From the NCBI GenBank assembly GCA_037447655.1, contig JBBHKE010001109.1:1-49828 (forward strand): a stretch of DNA of 49,828 nt. Reading direction: 5' to 3'. This document shows positions 1-11,341 of the stretch, one piece after another. Source of the DNA: Zygnema cylindricum. Lineage: Eukaryota; Streptophyta; Zygnematophyceae; Zygnematales; Zygnemataceae. The notes beneath the pieces were generated by a model, which saw nothing but the letters and a program-made list of their open reading frames with translations, was not told the DNA's origin and searched no databases. The first letter of the stretch is position 1; each line of letters starts with the position of its first letter. Position numbers and translations under genes: made by a program.

Positions 1-655
1 GCCGCGGCCCTTAACTGGGTCCTGAAGGACGGTGTGGGCTATTTAAGCAAAATAGCGTTGTCAAAATATGGGCGTCACTTTGACGTCAGCCCCAAGGGGT
101 GGAGACTGCTTGCTGACGTCATCGAGGATTTGTCCTGTGGCTTGGAGCTGCTGACTCCGGCGTTTCCAAACCTGTTCGTGTATTTAGGGTCGGCGGCAGG
201 GGCGGGGTTTTCGGCGTCGGGGTTGATACAGGTGGGGGGGGGGGGAAAGGGTGTCATTTTGTGTTTTTTCCGAAGGTTTTTTTTTTGAGGTGTTTGCACT
301 CCCTATGTTCCTCCCTGTTTAGTCTTAACTCGATTTATAACTTAATTGTTGGTTTAAATTTGAATTAGGGTTTTTTCATGTTTCAGGAAAAGGTTGGGAC
401 TTGGTTTTTTGTCCTTGGCCGAATTTTTATCCACAAATTTATTCTCAATACAATTATTTCTGAGTCGTTTGTATTTCTTTCTTTTTTTTATTTTTTTCTT
501 TTTTTTGTTTTTTTTTTCTTCCTTCCTTCCTTTTTCCCCTTTTCTCTTCTTTTTAATCATTTTTAGTTCTTTTCTCGTTTTTTTTTTTCCCCGGGCAGTC
601 AGCCACTCGCAGCTGTTTCTATGCGGGTTTCGCTGCCCAACGAAATTTTGCCGAG
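1..655 (+). CDS. RUS1: RUS1 (DUF647) protein, two internal exons, incomplete at both ends
   Basis: RUS1 is a plastid DUF647 protein involved in early seedling UV-B responses and auxin/vitamin B6 homeostasis in Arabidopsis. Exon 1 covers 1-231 and is open from the first base. It carries the family words [25 protein letters not shown] and SAAGAG, and ends in CAG before a GTGGGG donor. Exon 2 covers 599-655 (19 codons). It follows a T-rich acceptor ending GGGCAG, reads [19 protein letters not shown], and ends in GAG before GTCAGG. Both junctions are phase 0, and the order matches what I recall of plant RUS1. The expected next block (VIAKGEAQG-like) was not found downstream. The N-terminal part lies before the window. 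The family call is firm; the paralogue (RUS1 rather than RUS2-6) is likely. Confidence 0.9.
232..598 (+). other. RUS1 intron: G-run after the donor, then T-rich
   Basis: The intron begins with GTG followed by a run of about 11 G. It then becomes strongly T-rich (long T and CT runs from 478 to 590) up to the acceptor at 597-598. No coding content is seen; the open frames here are poly-Phe/poly-Lys artefacts of the T tract. Confidence 0.8.
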
Positions 656-667
656 GTCAGGTGCAAA

Positions 668-860
668 CCCTAATTTCCCAAAACCCTAATTTTCCCAAAA
701 CTCTATGGAAACTCTAATTTCCCCGAAGCTCTAATTTTCCTGAAACTTAAATTCTATTTTCAATTTTCCCGAAACTCTAATTTTCTGGAAACTCTAATTT
801 TCCCGAAACTCTAATTTTCCGAAACTCTAATTTTCCCGAATTTCTAATTTTCCCAAGATT
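668..860. repeat. Degenerate tandem repeat of about 17 bp, CTAATTTTCCCGAAACT type
   Basis: About eleven imperfect units of the form CTAATTTTCCCGAAACT follow RUS1 exon 2 directly. The first units read AAACCCTAATTTCCC, resembling diverged plant telomere repeat, but the spacing is wrong for a telomere. Confidence 0.85.
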
Positions 861-1017
861 CTTATCCACAACTCCACAACTCTATTTGGTTAACAGCCCC
901 ATAAATCGCCATAAAACTTTGAAAAACCATAAGAAACTCCAAATGAAACCTCAATAATGAATAGGAAAGCTTGTTTGAAAATCTCCACTTTTGGTACTCT
1001 ATGAGAGATGAAAAAAA

Positions 1018-1440
1018 TCCGGATGGAAAAATTGTAAAATTGAGAAAAGTGGGAAAATTGGGAAAAGAAGAAAATGGGAAATTGGGAAAAAGGGAAATTG
1101 GGAAAATGGAAAATTTTGGGAAAAATTGGGAAAATTGGAAAAATGTGAAAGTGGGAAAATGGAGATATTTGGAAAATGGGAAATTGCAAAATTGGGGAAA
1201 TCGGAGAAACTGGAAAAATGGAAAAAATTGGAAATTTTAGAAGTTGGGAAATTGAGAAAATTGGAAAATGCGAAATTAGAAAGTTGCAAAAAATGGGAAA
1301 TGGGGAAATGTGAAAAAGGGGAACAATAGGAAAACACTGGAATCATGGGAAGAACAGGAAAATGGGGAATCACGAAATGCAAAAAATGGATAAAGTGTGA
1401 GAGTAGGGAAATGGAAAAAAATGGATAAATTCACAATTGC
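1018..1440. repeat. GGGAAAATT-type purine-rich tandem repeat
   Basis: About 420 bp built from short units such as GGGAAAATT and GGGAAATTG, almost free of C on this strand. It produces Phe/Ser/Pro/His-rich false frames on the minus strand and Gly/Lys/Trp-rich ones on the plus strand. No gene is called here. Confidence 0.9.
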
Positions 1441-1632
1441 AAAAACGTAGTGTTGTACATTGTACCGAATTTTAAGACATTATCTAGTTACAATATGTCC
1501 GTTTTATCATATCAAGCCTAGCCAAATTCCGTATCACAATGTAATATCAAGCGAGTTACAGGCTCGGTTTGCTTCCATTCCTGCCTCCCTCCTCCTCCCC
1601 CTCCCCCTTCCCCTCCCCCTCCCTCCTCCCAC

Positions 1633-2172
1633 CTGCAGCAGCTTCATTCTTCTGGTCTTGCTATCCTCTGTCTCTCCCTCCACGTCGTCGTACAGATTCT
1701 CCCCCATGGCCTTCCTCATCTTGAGCTTCTTCTCCTCGTAGGCCTCCCTCTCCCTCTCACTCATGGCTGCCGTGCCCGGGCCGCTGGGGCCTTCCCATAG
1801 GGCTCTGCCCAAATATATACCCCGTTTAAACCCCATTGCTCAGGATTTCAAATGGATGTTTGTACTCCACTTGTGCCATTTGAGAGAATGTCCCTTGTAG
1901 CCCATGTGTGCGGAATTTGTACGGGTTCTGTATGATTGCCTCCTATCCATTTTGTACGGCTGGATTGAATTTGTAATGCAATTTGTAAAAAAATTGCAAG
2001 CCATATTTATACCCAATTTGTACAGAATTTATAATAAATCTGTATGGAAATATCCACACCATAACACAGTTTGTCCAAAGGAATTTCAGGAGGCTTGGAA
2101 TAGTTTTGTAAGGTTTTGGAGCGAGTCAGGTAGGGAGGGAGGTAGCCAGGAAGCGAGGGCGGCAGCCAGGGG

Positions 2173-2250
<78 letters not shown>

Positions 2251-4959
2251 GGGGAAACCGGGAAGCAACTGACAATTGCGGTCCGTTGCCGGGCGGTGTG
2301 GCTCCTGCATCCCTTATCCACCTGTCCCTCTCCTCTGCCAGGCTGGCGCGTGCCAGCAGCTTGGCGTCCGCCCAGGCCTTCACGCGCACCGCGCCGCACA
2401 GCGCCGAACCCCGGGCCGCCAGGTGGCCCTGCAGCACAGGGCAGCAGGTGGTGATTTCGGGTAACAACATCCAAAGGGCAGAAAAGACAAGATCAGAAGC
2501 AACAGCGTCGGCAACAGCAGCAAGTCAAACTAAGGAACAAGAGCGTCAGACTTTGGCAAAAGAGTGGGAAAAAGGTGTGGACAATGAAAGGAGAATATGT
2601 ATGTGGGATTTAGGGAAAAGGACGGTCGACAGTTGAGATGGTCACTCAGAGGACTCGAAAAAAGCAGTTGTTTTGTATTTTTTAACATTCCCTGTCATTA
2701 GTGTGGATTTGGAGTAGTCGGTGTATGAGGACTAAAAGTGTCTGAAATGAGTGAAATGTTTCAATATGGTGCACATAACCTGGTTTAATGCACACTAATG
2801 CTTCTGTAAATTCTGTCAACTAGACAAAATGCATAAAGTGATTACAGTGAACTACAAGAATTAGTGAACGAGAATATAACTTTACGTCCTGTAAGTTAAA
2901 AACATAAAATGAACAAAAATGAAAAATCAAAGGTTTATATTTATAATTTTTTCTTCTGAACTCGTCCTTAATTGTGCACCTTCTACAGATTATAGGAAGT
3001 TCACCAAAAAAAAAATCTAAATCAGAATTAGCGTGTGATCATAACCTATGTACAGACTAATTATTTTACAAAAATAATAATAATATTGACACACATCCTG
3101 ATTAAATTTCACTTCTCTGCAAAAATGAAAAAACTGAGAAAACCGCCATTCTTGACCAAAACTCCTTTGTCAACTGACCTTAAGAGAGAGAACCACATTT
3201 CTGGAATATCCCACATATTGGAGTGCTCCTTCTGAACCATAGACTGAATAGACTCCTGCAAATTTTTGTCCATCTCTTTTTGTCACATAGGATTCAAATG
3301 GAACTAAGGATGTCCCATCATCCTCTCCCTCTCGCAGTCGATATCCTGAATCTTCTGCATCGTGAATGTCTGCACAAAAACGACAATTGGAAAACAGTTA
3401 CAAAGACTTATCGCAAAAGTCAGAATCAGGGATAATATTTAATAAAATCGCCTAAGTTTATAATCAACAATCGAAATCGACGGTCCAAATCAGCAAATGG
3501 AACTCAAAACATTTATCGAGGGAATCTATTTTCGAATCAGCCATCAAAATCAATGGGCGAATCTGACGGTTAAAACTTGGCGGTTACAAATGGAATGTTG
3601 ACAGAATGAGTCAGGGTTTTAAAAAGCATTTTTAGCCAAGTAGATCTATTATTTTGCACAAAACTCCAACTTTAAACTCCTTTAAAAGGTAGTACATTAC
3701 GGTTAACAAAAACAAGTTGTTATTCAACTGAATCGCGTGAACTTCGGTTGAAAATTACCTTTCTAGAGGTGCTTCCAAACAGATCATTTTTAACTACAAA
3801 CATGAATAACTGTGGATAGCGATTAGTAGTCAGTTCGTGTATCTTTCAGAAAAAGTTTTTCAGTGAAACTTTTGGAGTTTCTCTTCCTGAGTCCATTTCA
3901 GATTATAAAAAATCCGTACCGAAGCTCAACCGTACAATGTCTGCCTTTCTATGTTCCTTTAACCGTACCAAAAATGGAGGCCCAAAATTTTAAAGTTTTC
4001 ATTCAAATTCCGTTTTTAACTCAGTCAAAGGATTTTTTTTTAGGTTTGGAGAATGGCAGATCTGAACCAAAAAAAAAACAAGTGTTTGTTGAAAACTACG
4101 GTTGCCAGAGATAGTGTGGACTACAAATAAACATAAATGTCATATTACATGTATCTCTCTTCTTCCTTTCTCCCTCCTCACTCCACACTCTCCTCCCTGA
4201 GACGATATGGCTGGCGTCATTTATGAAGGAATTAACGCTGAAATTGTTTTTCAGCTTGTATTCAAAAGCCGCAAGTCAGCCTCATTCAAGTCAGAGCAAA
4301 GCTCGATGGTCGCCAGCTACCAAGTGCTGCACTTTAAAATAATTTCAAACTTGAAAGGCTGCCTGTTTTGCTGTTCACAAGTTTGCCATTTTTTTAACAA
4401 TGGTTCCATTTTTAAGGATTGTGTTCGTATATAGTGTGCTCCCTTTTTATTCAGCTACCAAACGTGTCCTTTCGTTGCTTCCATGCGGTCTTGTGAACGA
4501 AATTATTTTCTTTCACGTGCCAAAATGATAGTGCGAGTGAGAAAAAGTGGAACCCACGAGCAATCATTGAGACAGTAAATTTCTGAAGAAATGAATAATA
4601 ATTTATTCCTTTCATTTTTATATTATTTTTTTTTCCCGTCCCCTCTCCCCCCTCTTACCTGCTCCCCCCTCTCCGTACAGAAATCCGTGGAGTCCTCTGT
4701 GTCCCTCTGGAACTGCAGCGTCGGTCACCACCCCTCCAAACCCCCCCAGCAATCCCTCTCCCCCTCGCTCCCTCTCCCTCTCCTGGACCCCTCCCTCCCT
4801 CGAATCCACTGAGCAGCTGACAGCTGGCATCCTCTCTCTGATGCCACGTGGCGTTAGCGGACGCCAGCCACATGGAAGGGAGAAGGAGGAGGAAGCGCAT
4901 CTCTGGGAAGGGCAAAAATGTAGCGCAGGTGACTGACCTGTGAGAGATAAGGAGGCCAT
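1633..4959 (-). CDS. Plastid-targeted GIY-YIG-fold protein, four exons, 3' end missing
   Basis: Exon 1 is 4669-anchored at its ATG 4959 and ends at 4659 (4659-4959). It encodes a transit-peptide-like start (MASLSLTGQSPAL, Ser-rich) and closes in phase 1 at GCAG|GTAAGA. Exon 2 (3179-3369) joins in phase and contains the GIY-YIG core FAGVYSV..LQYVGYSRNV at about residues 137-158, ending AAG|GTCAGT in phase 0. Exon 3 (2274-2428) continues the domain with GHLAARGSALCGAVRVKAW and ends WIRDAGATPPGN. Exon 4 (1633-1804) encodes a charged helix (MSERERE..EEKKLKMRKAMG) and ends CAG|GTGGGA. All three joins keep frame. The domain resembles the N-terminal GIY-YIG domain of plastid glutaredoxin GRXS16, including the PPGN ending, but no glutaredoxin follows. 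An earlier exon 3 donor at 2321 is also phase-compatible. No stop codon or final exon was found, so the biochemical role is unknown. Confidence 0.75.
2178..2252. repeat. (GA)n microsatellite
   Basis: A nearly pure GA run of about 75 bp lies in the third intron of the minus-strand GIY-YIG gene, shortly after its donor, so it reads (CT)n in the sense direction. It creates the Ser-Leu and Arg-Glu repeat frames in this area. Confidence 0.95.
3370..4658 (-). other. GIY-YIG gene intron 1
   Basis: A 1.3-kb intron between the transit-peptide exon and the GIY-YIG exon. In the sense direction it begins GTAAGAGGGGGG and ends TTTTTGTGCAG. Several short open frames lie inside (for example 3863-4114 and 4207-4434), but they have no recognisable domain or splice support. 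Confidence 0.6.
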
Positions 4960-5113
4960 CTGTGAGGAGAACGGTGAAAGAGGAGAAATGAAAGAAGTGA
5001 GCGAAAAATAGAGGTGAGGGGGAGATAGAGAGGGTCGAAAGGTAATCAGAAGTGTGGTAATTTTCAATGGGTACCGTACGGAATGACTTACTTACGCTCG
5101 TACAGTAATAGTA

Positions 5114-5663
5114 CACCGTCAATCGCTATTAGAGTAAAGGAATAAATAGCGTAAGAAAAGAATTAGTGTTATTAACACTAATCGGGAATTATTTTTTTTT
5201 GAAAAAAAATATATATACTAATTAATCACTAACTGTAATTTGGGTTGTCCAGAATAATAAATACCCGCCCTTAAAATATCTACAGTAGTATGTGTATCCG
5301 TACAAACTCTGACAATTCGTACGCCGTCGCATTGTTCACACGGTCGACGGACGAACATATGAGAACGTGATTTTTTTCGACGAGTTTGCGTCTCTTTCTT
5401 CCAGTGCACATTCACATGTGTGTGCAATAGTGTTAAGTGTCTTTTTATGCCTTTGTAATTCAAAAAGTACCATTTCGTACAGAGATATCCTTTCCGTACG
5501 CACCACTATTTCCATTGAGGTGTACTTCCATTATTAACGCTAATTGAAATAAAACCTAATTAGAATAATGGATAAAATAGAATTATGGATTGTATTTAAG
5601 GCTTTTTTTTTTGAAAAAAGGGCACCGAATTGGCGTTATATACTCTAATAGCGATTGACGGTG
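5114..5663. mobile_element. Family A TIR element, TA-flanked
   Basis: The ends are perfect inverted repeats starting CACCGTCAATCGCTATTAG, each bordered by TA (5112-5113 and 5664-5665). No transposase is present. It is therefore a MITE-like element, and the TA target suggests the Tc1/mariner group (inference). It sits about 150 bp upstream of the GIY-YIG gene start. Confidence 0.85.
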
Positions 5664-6291
5664 TACCTCAGCAATCTAAACATACGAATCAGACACTTTA
5701 GCATACGATTGATGCATACATTTCTGTACGGTTTGAGTATGAACGTAGACGTTTCCGTACATTTAGGAGTACCGCGAATAGGTAGAACCGATACATCGTT
5801 TTACATACAGCAAGCCAACAAGGTCTGGAAATCGTACAGAAAGCCCCACAATCTTTGACGCTATGCATTTTTTCCTTCAAATATGGACGGCCAAGATCAT
5901 CCCATGTAAAGACTTGTAAACTCGCGTATAATCGTTGGATGTAGCAGTATCCATGACGGACGGACCAGAGTTTTTCCACGAGGATTGGAAAGTACAGGGC
6001 GTACATTCACAAGCAGTAACGCAATCTGGACTCGAGGGCCGGAGAGATGCATTTTTGGGAGTTTGGATTTTGGAACTTTTCGGAGTTTGGATTGCGTTTG
6101 GCAGGCGGGCCAATCAGTGATGCTTTATGGATTCTTAGCCATGCGGAAACGTCGGACCGAACTGTGATTTAGATTTTATCCTTTTTATGATCGTCGTTGG
6201 CAGTTCTACTGGCGGGCAGAGTCAAACGAGGATTTCCACATGGAACACGCTTTTGTTTGCTGCTCCCACGTACAGAAGTACAAAATGGTTA

Positions 6292-6503
6292 CACCGCCAA
6301 TCGCTATTAGCGTAGAAGTTCCTTTAGCGTATACGAATAATTAGCGTGGTTTACGCTAATTGGGAATTTGGAAATTTTCGAAGAAATCGTTTACTCTAAT
6401 TAGGAATTACTGTTTTTTTTAAATAGTGTGGATAATTCTATTTGAGAATAAAAATAAAAAAAAGGGACGGGATTAGCGTACACAACGCTAATAGCGATCA
6501 TGG
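6292..6503. mobile_element. Family A TIR element, short copy
   Basis: The left end is CACCGCCAATCGCTATTAGCG and the right end is its imperfect inverse (CGCTAATAGCGATCATGG). TA borders both sides. About 212 bp, noncoding. Confidence 0.75.
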
Positions 6504-6531
6504 TATCGTACTTACAAATGTACCACTGGGT

Positions 6532-6601
6532 GCATGTCTTCCACAGTTTACATCCGTCAATATAGCGCATGTCTTCCACAATTTACATCCGTCAATATAG
6601 A
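6532..6601. repeat. 35-bp tandem duplication
   Basis: Two nearly identical 35-bp copies beginning GCATGTCTTCCACA, between two family A elements. Confidence 0.9.
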
Positions 6602-6630
6602 AGTCTAGTTCATAGTACTGTAGTACAGTA

Positions 6631-6843
6631 CACCTTGAATCGTTATTAGAGTATAAGTTTTTTTAGCGTATAGGAATAATTACCGTTATTAACGCTAATT
6701 GGGAATTTGGAAATTTTCAAAGAAATCGTCTTACTCTAATTAGGAATTAGGGTTTTTTTAAATAGTATGGATAATTCTATTTGTGAATTTGAAAAAAAAA
6801 GGTACCCGAATTAGCGTTCAATACGCTAATAACGATTCACGAT
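6631..6843. mobile_element. Family A TIR element, short copy
   Basis: The left end is CACCTTGAATCGTTATTAG after a TA. The right end is the inverse, CGCTAATAACGATTCACGATG. The interior closely matches the copy at 6292-6503, including the ATAGTRTGGATAATTCTATTTG segment. Noncoding. Confidence 0.75.
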
Positions 6844-7243
6844 GAACTATAGTGTTTGCATGCTCTTTTGCTCCACTCTTCATTATCAGTACACCGCAAT
6901 TTTATGACAGGCAAACCATGTTCGATATTAGTACGCTACTCCCAAACACTAAGGACCAACATTGGCCTCCTAGATTTTGATGGTTTTCTGAGGCAGATTT
7001 TAAGCAATTTTCGCCGGTTTGTCGAAAATGCCTTTAATCCAAGATGCACAAAAGATCATATTGAATTTTCAAACGTAGTAGTGCACAACACGAATACATC
7101 AAAAACCAAAAATGGAGAAAAACATTCCGCTTCCCTTAAAACTAAAATCCAAAACGAACTTCAAGAATCAAAAAATGGTGAAATTGCTCATATTACCTGG
7201 CGAAAAAAAGTAGGGCAACTGTAACAGTAATAGCGGATCGAAC

Positions 7244-9335
7244 TTGTTTATAAAAGGGTATTTAGGTGTTATGATTATAGACAAATACATGGTAAAGGGG
7301 GCAGGTTTTGTGGCTTGTAATACATGTTTCATAGTTTATCAATACAAGTCAACAAATGGTACTTCAACAATCAACACTCACACATGTTCAGCTTTAGCCG
7401 ACACGGATAATTTAAGAGGACATTTTCGTAAGTTTCTTTCAAAAACGGAGGCGAAAACGAGAGACCGAAAAAAAAATGCGAAAATGGTGGCGTTGATGTG
7501 TTGCGAGGACCTTCGACCGTTTTCGATAGTTGACGGTTCAAGTATGATTTATTTCAAATTCCGTTTAAGATGGCTTTAGAGTATATGTCATTATAACTTG
7601 TTTTGTTAATAAATCTATATTTTTGAGCTTCATCACTATTTTCTTATCAATAATTTATATTCGTACGCTTGTTTTTATTTTTTTATTATTATTTGGTTTG
7701 TCATGATGTTGTTTTTTTTTTGTCTATCCATAAAAAAAGCGTTTTGGTATAAACTTTATTTATTCATCATGGATAGTAATTGTATGATATTTTCTTTATT
7801 TTTTTGTACTTTTTCTCAGGTTTTTTCAAGCATATTGTCAAGCATTGTTTGATGTTGGTGTTTCGTCCAACAAAAGTGCTGATTTCGGCCAACTACTCCC
7901 GTCCGTCAATAGCGTAAAAAACTACATTATATCTTGTACCAAAGATATTCGTAGTTTGACCATCCCAAAACTTAGAGAAAATATTGATAACAATATTTTT
8001 GTCACATTTACAACCGATCTCTGGACCGAGAGAATAAAAAGAAATTCATTCATATCAGTAACCAATCATTTTATTGACAATGAATTTAAACTTTATGCAC
8101 GGACCCTTCAAGTCGATCATTTTCCGGAGAAAAAACATACCGCGGAAAATGTTTTAACGACTTTCAAAAATTGTTTGGCCAAATTTGAAATGTCCAATTT
8201 TGACATTTTGGAAAATCTCTGCGTTGTTGTGACCGATAGTGGCTCCAACATGTGTGCGGTTGTAAGAGTACCGAGTATGTTTACTTGGATACCTTTCGCG
8301 GACCATAAAATTGCTACAATCGTGACAATGATTTTGAATAAGAGCGAAATTTCCAAAAAACACAAATACGATATAGAAATTATTTGATCTAATTGACACG
8401 TTTAAATCACTGGTCACGTTTTTCAAACCGAGTAATTTACAAAATATTATGAAAAATACTTTAAAACAAGAAAACGCAACGCGGTGGAATTATTTGCTTC
8501 GAATGCTTAAGAGTATTTACGATGCATTCAACGAGATAGGGCCGATCGCTCAAGCAAAACATAAATTTATACTTTTTGCTTGTATCGATAAGACTCATCT
8601 TACCGAACTTATACGATTTTTGGAAAGGTTTCAAGAAGCGACCCTAAAGTTGGAAAAATTTAAAGAACCAACTTTACATTTGGTTGTGTTTGAACTATCG
8701 TCTTTCCTCAACCACTGTAAGATAAGAAAAACATCTTACAATGACAGTGAAAAAGAATGCCCCGCCGATTCCCCAAACTTGCAAAAATTGAAAGAACTTT
8801 TTTATGAAATTTGCACTACCGAAGTGGGGCCTTCACGAGTATCATATTGTCGCAACTCTTTTAAATCCCCGACAGAAACAAAGGCTTGAAATAATTGGGG
8901 TATCAAAAACTGAAATTGAAAGCGCGGGGGTCAAACTTCGAGAACTCGCAAACGACCTCGGTGATGACGTTGATTTCGGTAGTCCTCAACGTATAACAAA
9001 AAAACGAAAAACATCGCAAATTATGGACGGTTTCCACAAAATTTTTTGGTGAGAGCGATGACAAAAATGAGGTCTTTATTACCACCAATAGAAAAACGCT
9101 CATTAATGGCGAATTGAAACGTTATTTTTTTTTTAAGTTAACCAGCGACGAAAGATTGAATTTTAACATAATTGAATGGTGGAAAAAAAAATCAAGTGTA
9201 CGTGCAAAAGATGGAGGATTTCCTATTCTAGTTTGTGTCGCTAGATCGGTTCTAGCTATTCCGGCTTCTAGCTGCATGTCTGAATGCAATTTTCGAATGT
9301 CGAAAACACGATCACAAAAAAGAGGAGCTCACTAG
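7244..9335 (+). pseudogene. hAT transposase with N-terminal BED zinc finger, frameshifted
   Basis: Transposase of a hobo/Ac/Tam3 element. An N-terminal exon (7244-7541) has a BED-like finger with C..C and H....C spacing (ACNTCF...NTHTCS), then DLRPFSIVDG, which in hAT proteins precedes the RNase H-like core. GTATGA at 7542 and TTTTCTCAG at 7819 fit a 278-bp intron. The second exon carries TTDLWTE (first catalytic Asp near 8016), VVTDSGSNM near 8230, the ATRWN block near 8480, LNPRQKQR near 8865, and the C-terminal dimerisation region FPILVCVARSVLAIPASS at 9215-9265. Reading frame is lost near the intron join, near 8378, near 8820 and near 9045, mostly at T runs. Either an old copy or homopolymer sequencing errors would explain this. 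A short open frame at 6856-7224 may be leader sequence. Confidence 0.85.
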
Positions 9336-10046
9336 CGACTTCAATTGTTAGTGATATTTTGTGTGTTAGCTCCAACCGAGACATTTCAAACGCATAATTT
9401 TTTTTTTGTTTTGTTTTCTAATTATTGTTATTTTTTTAGTATTAGTTATTTGTTTTTTTTTCCTCTGGAAATTTGGTTGTATTTCACAATTTTTCCATTG
9501 GCTTTTTTTTTTTTAACCGAAATGCTTATTTTTAAAAACGTTGTATTTATACCAAATTTAGATTTATAAAATTTGTGTAATTTTTAAATTGAGGTTGAGA
9601 ATTTGTATAATTGAGTCAAAAATAGGACGTGGATTTTTTTTTTTTATTTGCTTATTTCTATATTTGATATTACAAAATATTTTTTGTTTTTTTGTTTTAT
9701 CACTGTGTGTTTTGCTAATTGATTTGCCATGTGAAATACTAAGATTTTCTTTTTAAGCATACATAATAAAAACTTTACCTTTTTTGCATAATTCATAACA
9801 TAGTATCGTAGTCAAAAGAAATACCGTCCGAAAAATGTAGCGAAAAAATATAGATTTGCGAGAGAATTAACATTAATATAAGAGTTTAAACATTAATCTA
9901 AGAGTTACACGCAAAATTAGGAAAAATCTCCTAAGGGAAGTGACTGTCGAGGAAAATAAATATTCGTCAAGAGAGATTGCAAAAAGAAAAAATAGTAAAA
10001 GAAGAAGTACACGAACTGTTTTTTTGCAAAAGGAGACGTACCACTA
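9336..10046 (+). other. T-rich hAT 3' flank, no gene
   Basis: Runs of T and AT with no sustained coding frame. It is probably the 3' untranslated and subterminal part of the hAT element, whose right end may be the D-type end at 10435. Confidence 0.4.
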
Positions 10047-10231
10047 CACCGCTCATTGTTATTAGTGTTAATAAGTTGATACTATTTATAGCCAAAGATC
10101 ACAAAACAGAGTTAACAACCTTATTTAAAGACGTGGACTACAACCTGCCACGTCTCATTGTGTTAAATAGTATTAATCATCATTTTTCATTAACACTTAT
10201 AAATGCTTAACGCTAATAACAACGAACGTTG
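10047..10231. mobile_element. Family A TIR element
   Basis: CACCGCTCATTGTTATTAGTG at the left and its imperfect inverse CGCTAATAACAACGAACGTTG at the right, each bordered by TA (10045-10046, 10232-10233). 185 bp, noncoding. It lies against a hAT-end fragment. Confidence 0.75.
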
Positions 10232-10435
10232 TAATTTTGTACATTTTCGGGTACGGGCGGGTACGAGTAGTCGCGAGTAATCGAGTTTTGGTTAACTTTT
10301 ACTGTCATAAACACGTTTCGGGTAACGGTTAACAATTTTAAAGCGTGACATAACCCGGTCGGGCGTCGGGTACTCGATTTTGAAAAAAAAAATGTCTGTT
10401 TCGATTATCTAAAATTTTGACTTTTGCGACTATGC
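10232..10435. mobile_element. Family D (hAT-type) right-end fragment
   Basis: Closely similar to the right 200 bp of the complete D element at 36768-37332. Shared words include TACGGGCGGGTA, TAGTCGCGAG, AGCGTGACATAACCCGG and the terminal TTTTGCGAC. It may be the right end of the hAT element encoding the transposase at 7.2-9.3 kb (inference from position). Confidence 0.65.
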
Positions 10436-10440
10436 CTAGC

Positions 10441-10830
10441 GTGAGCTTCGATATTTCGAGGTACAAAAATATCGAATTATTGGCGATATATCGGTTATCA
10501 GATACTGAAAATTAGGTACATATCGAATATCAGCAAGGAGCCTTCAATACACAATAGTGAAAAAATAGATCCGTCGGAAAACGTACCTTGCAAAACGAGC
10601 GTTAGATTACACGACAAAGCATAATAAAATAAATAAAAAACCAAAAAGGTACGTTGAGATTAATAAAGGGTACAATGACAGTGAAACGAAAAATAAAAAA
10701 TAAACGTTACCATACAATCGACTAGCAAAATTATATCCGTTATAAAACGTACGTTGCAAGAGCGACGTTAGATTGTACAATTTACCAAAAAAAGGACAGG
10801 CGACGAAAGTGAGAAACTAAAAACTAAATT
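10441..10830. repeat. E/G-type dispersed repeat, copy 1
   Basis: TATCG-rich sequence (GGCGATATATCGGTTATC) is followed by a segment that recurs at 25860-26045. Shared blocks include GGTACGNTGAGATTAATAAAGG and CGACGTTAGATTRTACA. The same order of the two parts at both places suggests one larger element. Confidence 0.6.
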
Positions 10831-11341
10831 AGTGTTATTTATCGACGATTTTTTGAAGAAAACGTCGTCTGCCTTCGTTTTTTTTTGTTCTTCCACACTG
10901 TTTCTCGTTGTTTTCCTCTTTGTTTTGGAGGTAGTCTTTTAATTTAACTAGTTTTTACCCATTTGGTTACGTACGCAAAAGCGGAAAAGTATTTGTGTTT
11001 GGGTTATTAGTAGGTATGGAGAATTTCTTGTTGCATATTTTTGTTTTTTAGCAGTACGGTTAGTTTTTGATTAGGATTATGATGTTGAAGTAGACAAAAG
11101 TAGAAGTGATTGTATATGTAAGAATATGAAAAAGTTTGTCAAAAAAATATGGGTCGGTAGGTGTGTATTTGGTTTTGAAAGTTTTATGGTTTTTTTGAAT
11201 CTTTACTTTTAATTATTTAGTTGGCATTCTACTTTTTTTTGTATTCTTGCTTTTCAATAAAAAAGAAAAGCTTTGTGTAGTTTTAATCATGTAATATTAT
11301 CGTGTTATAGTTTTGATGTGTTTTTGGTTTTTCTCTAATGT

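Noticed and set aside
668-740. Telomere (CCCTAAA) array
   Set aside because: Only a few words match the telomere unit. The period is near 17 bp and the field decays into CTAATTTTCCCGAAACT, so it is not a chromosome end.
890-1382. Frames with repeated FPISHFPNF or GKLGK
   Set aside because: Products of the GGGAAAATT repeat on either strand.
2007-2310. Ser-Leu repeat proteins on the minus strand
   Set aside because: They come from the (GA)n run, which I place in an intron; only the GC-rich part 2274-2428 looks coding.
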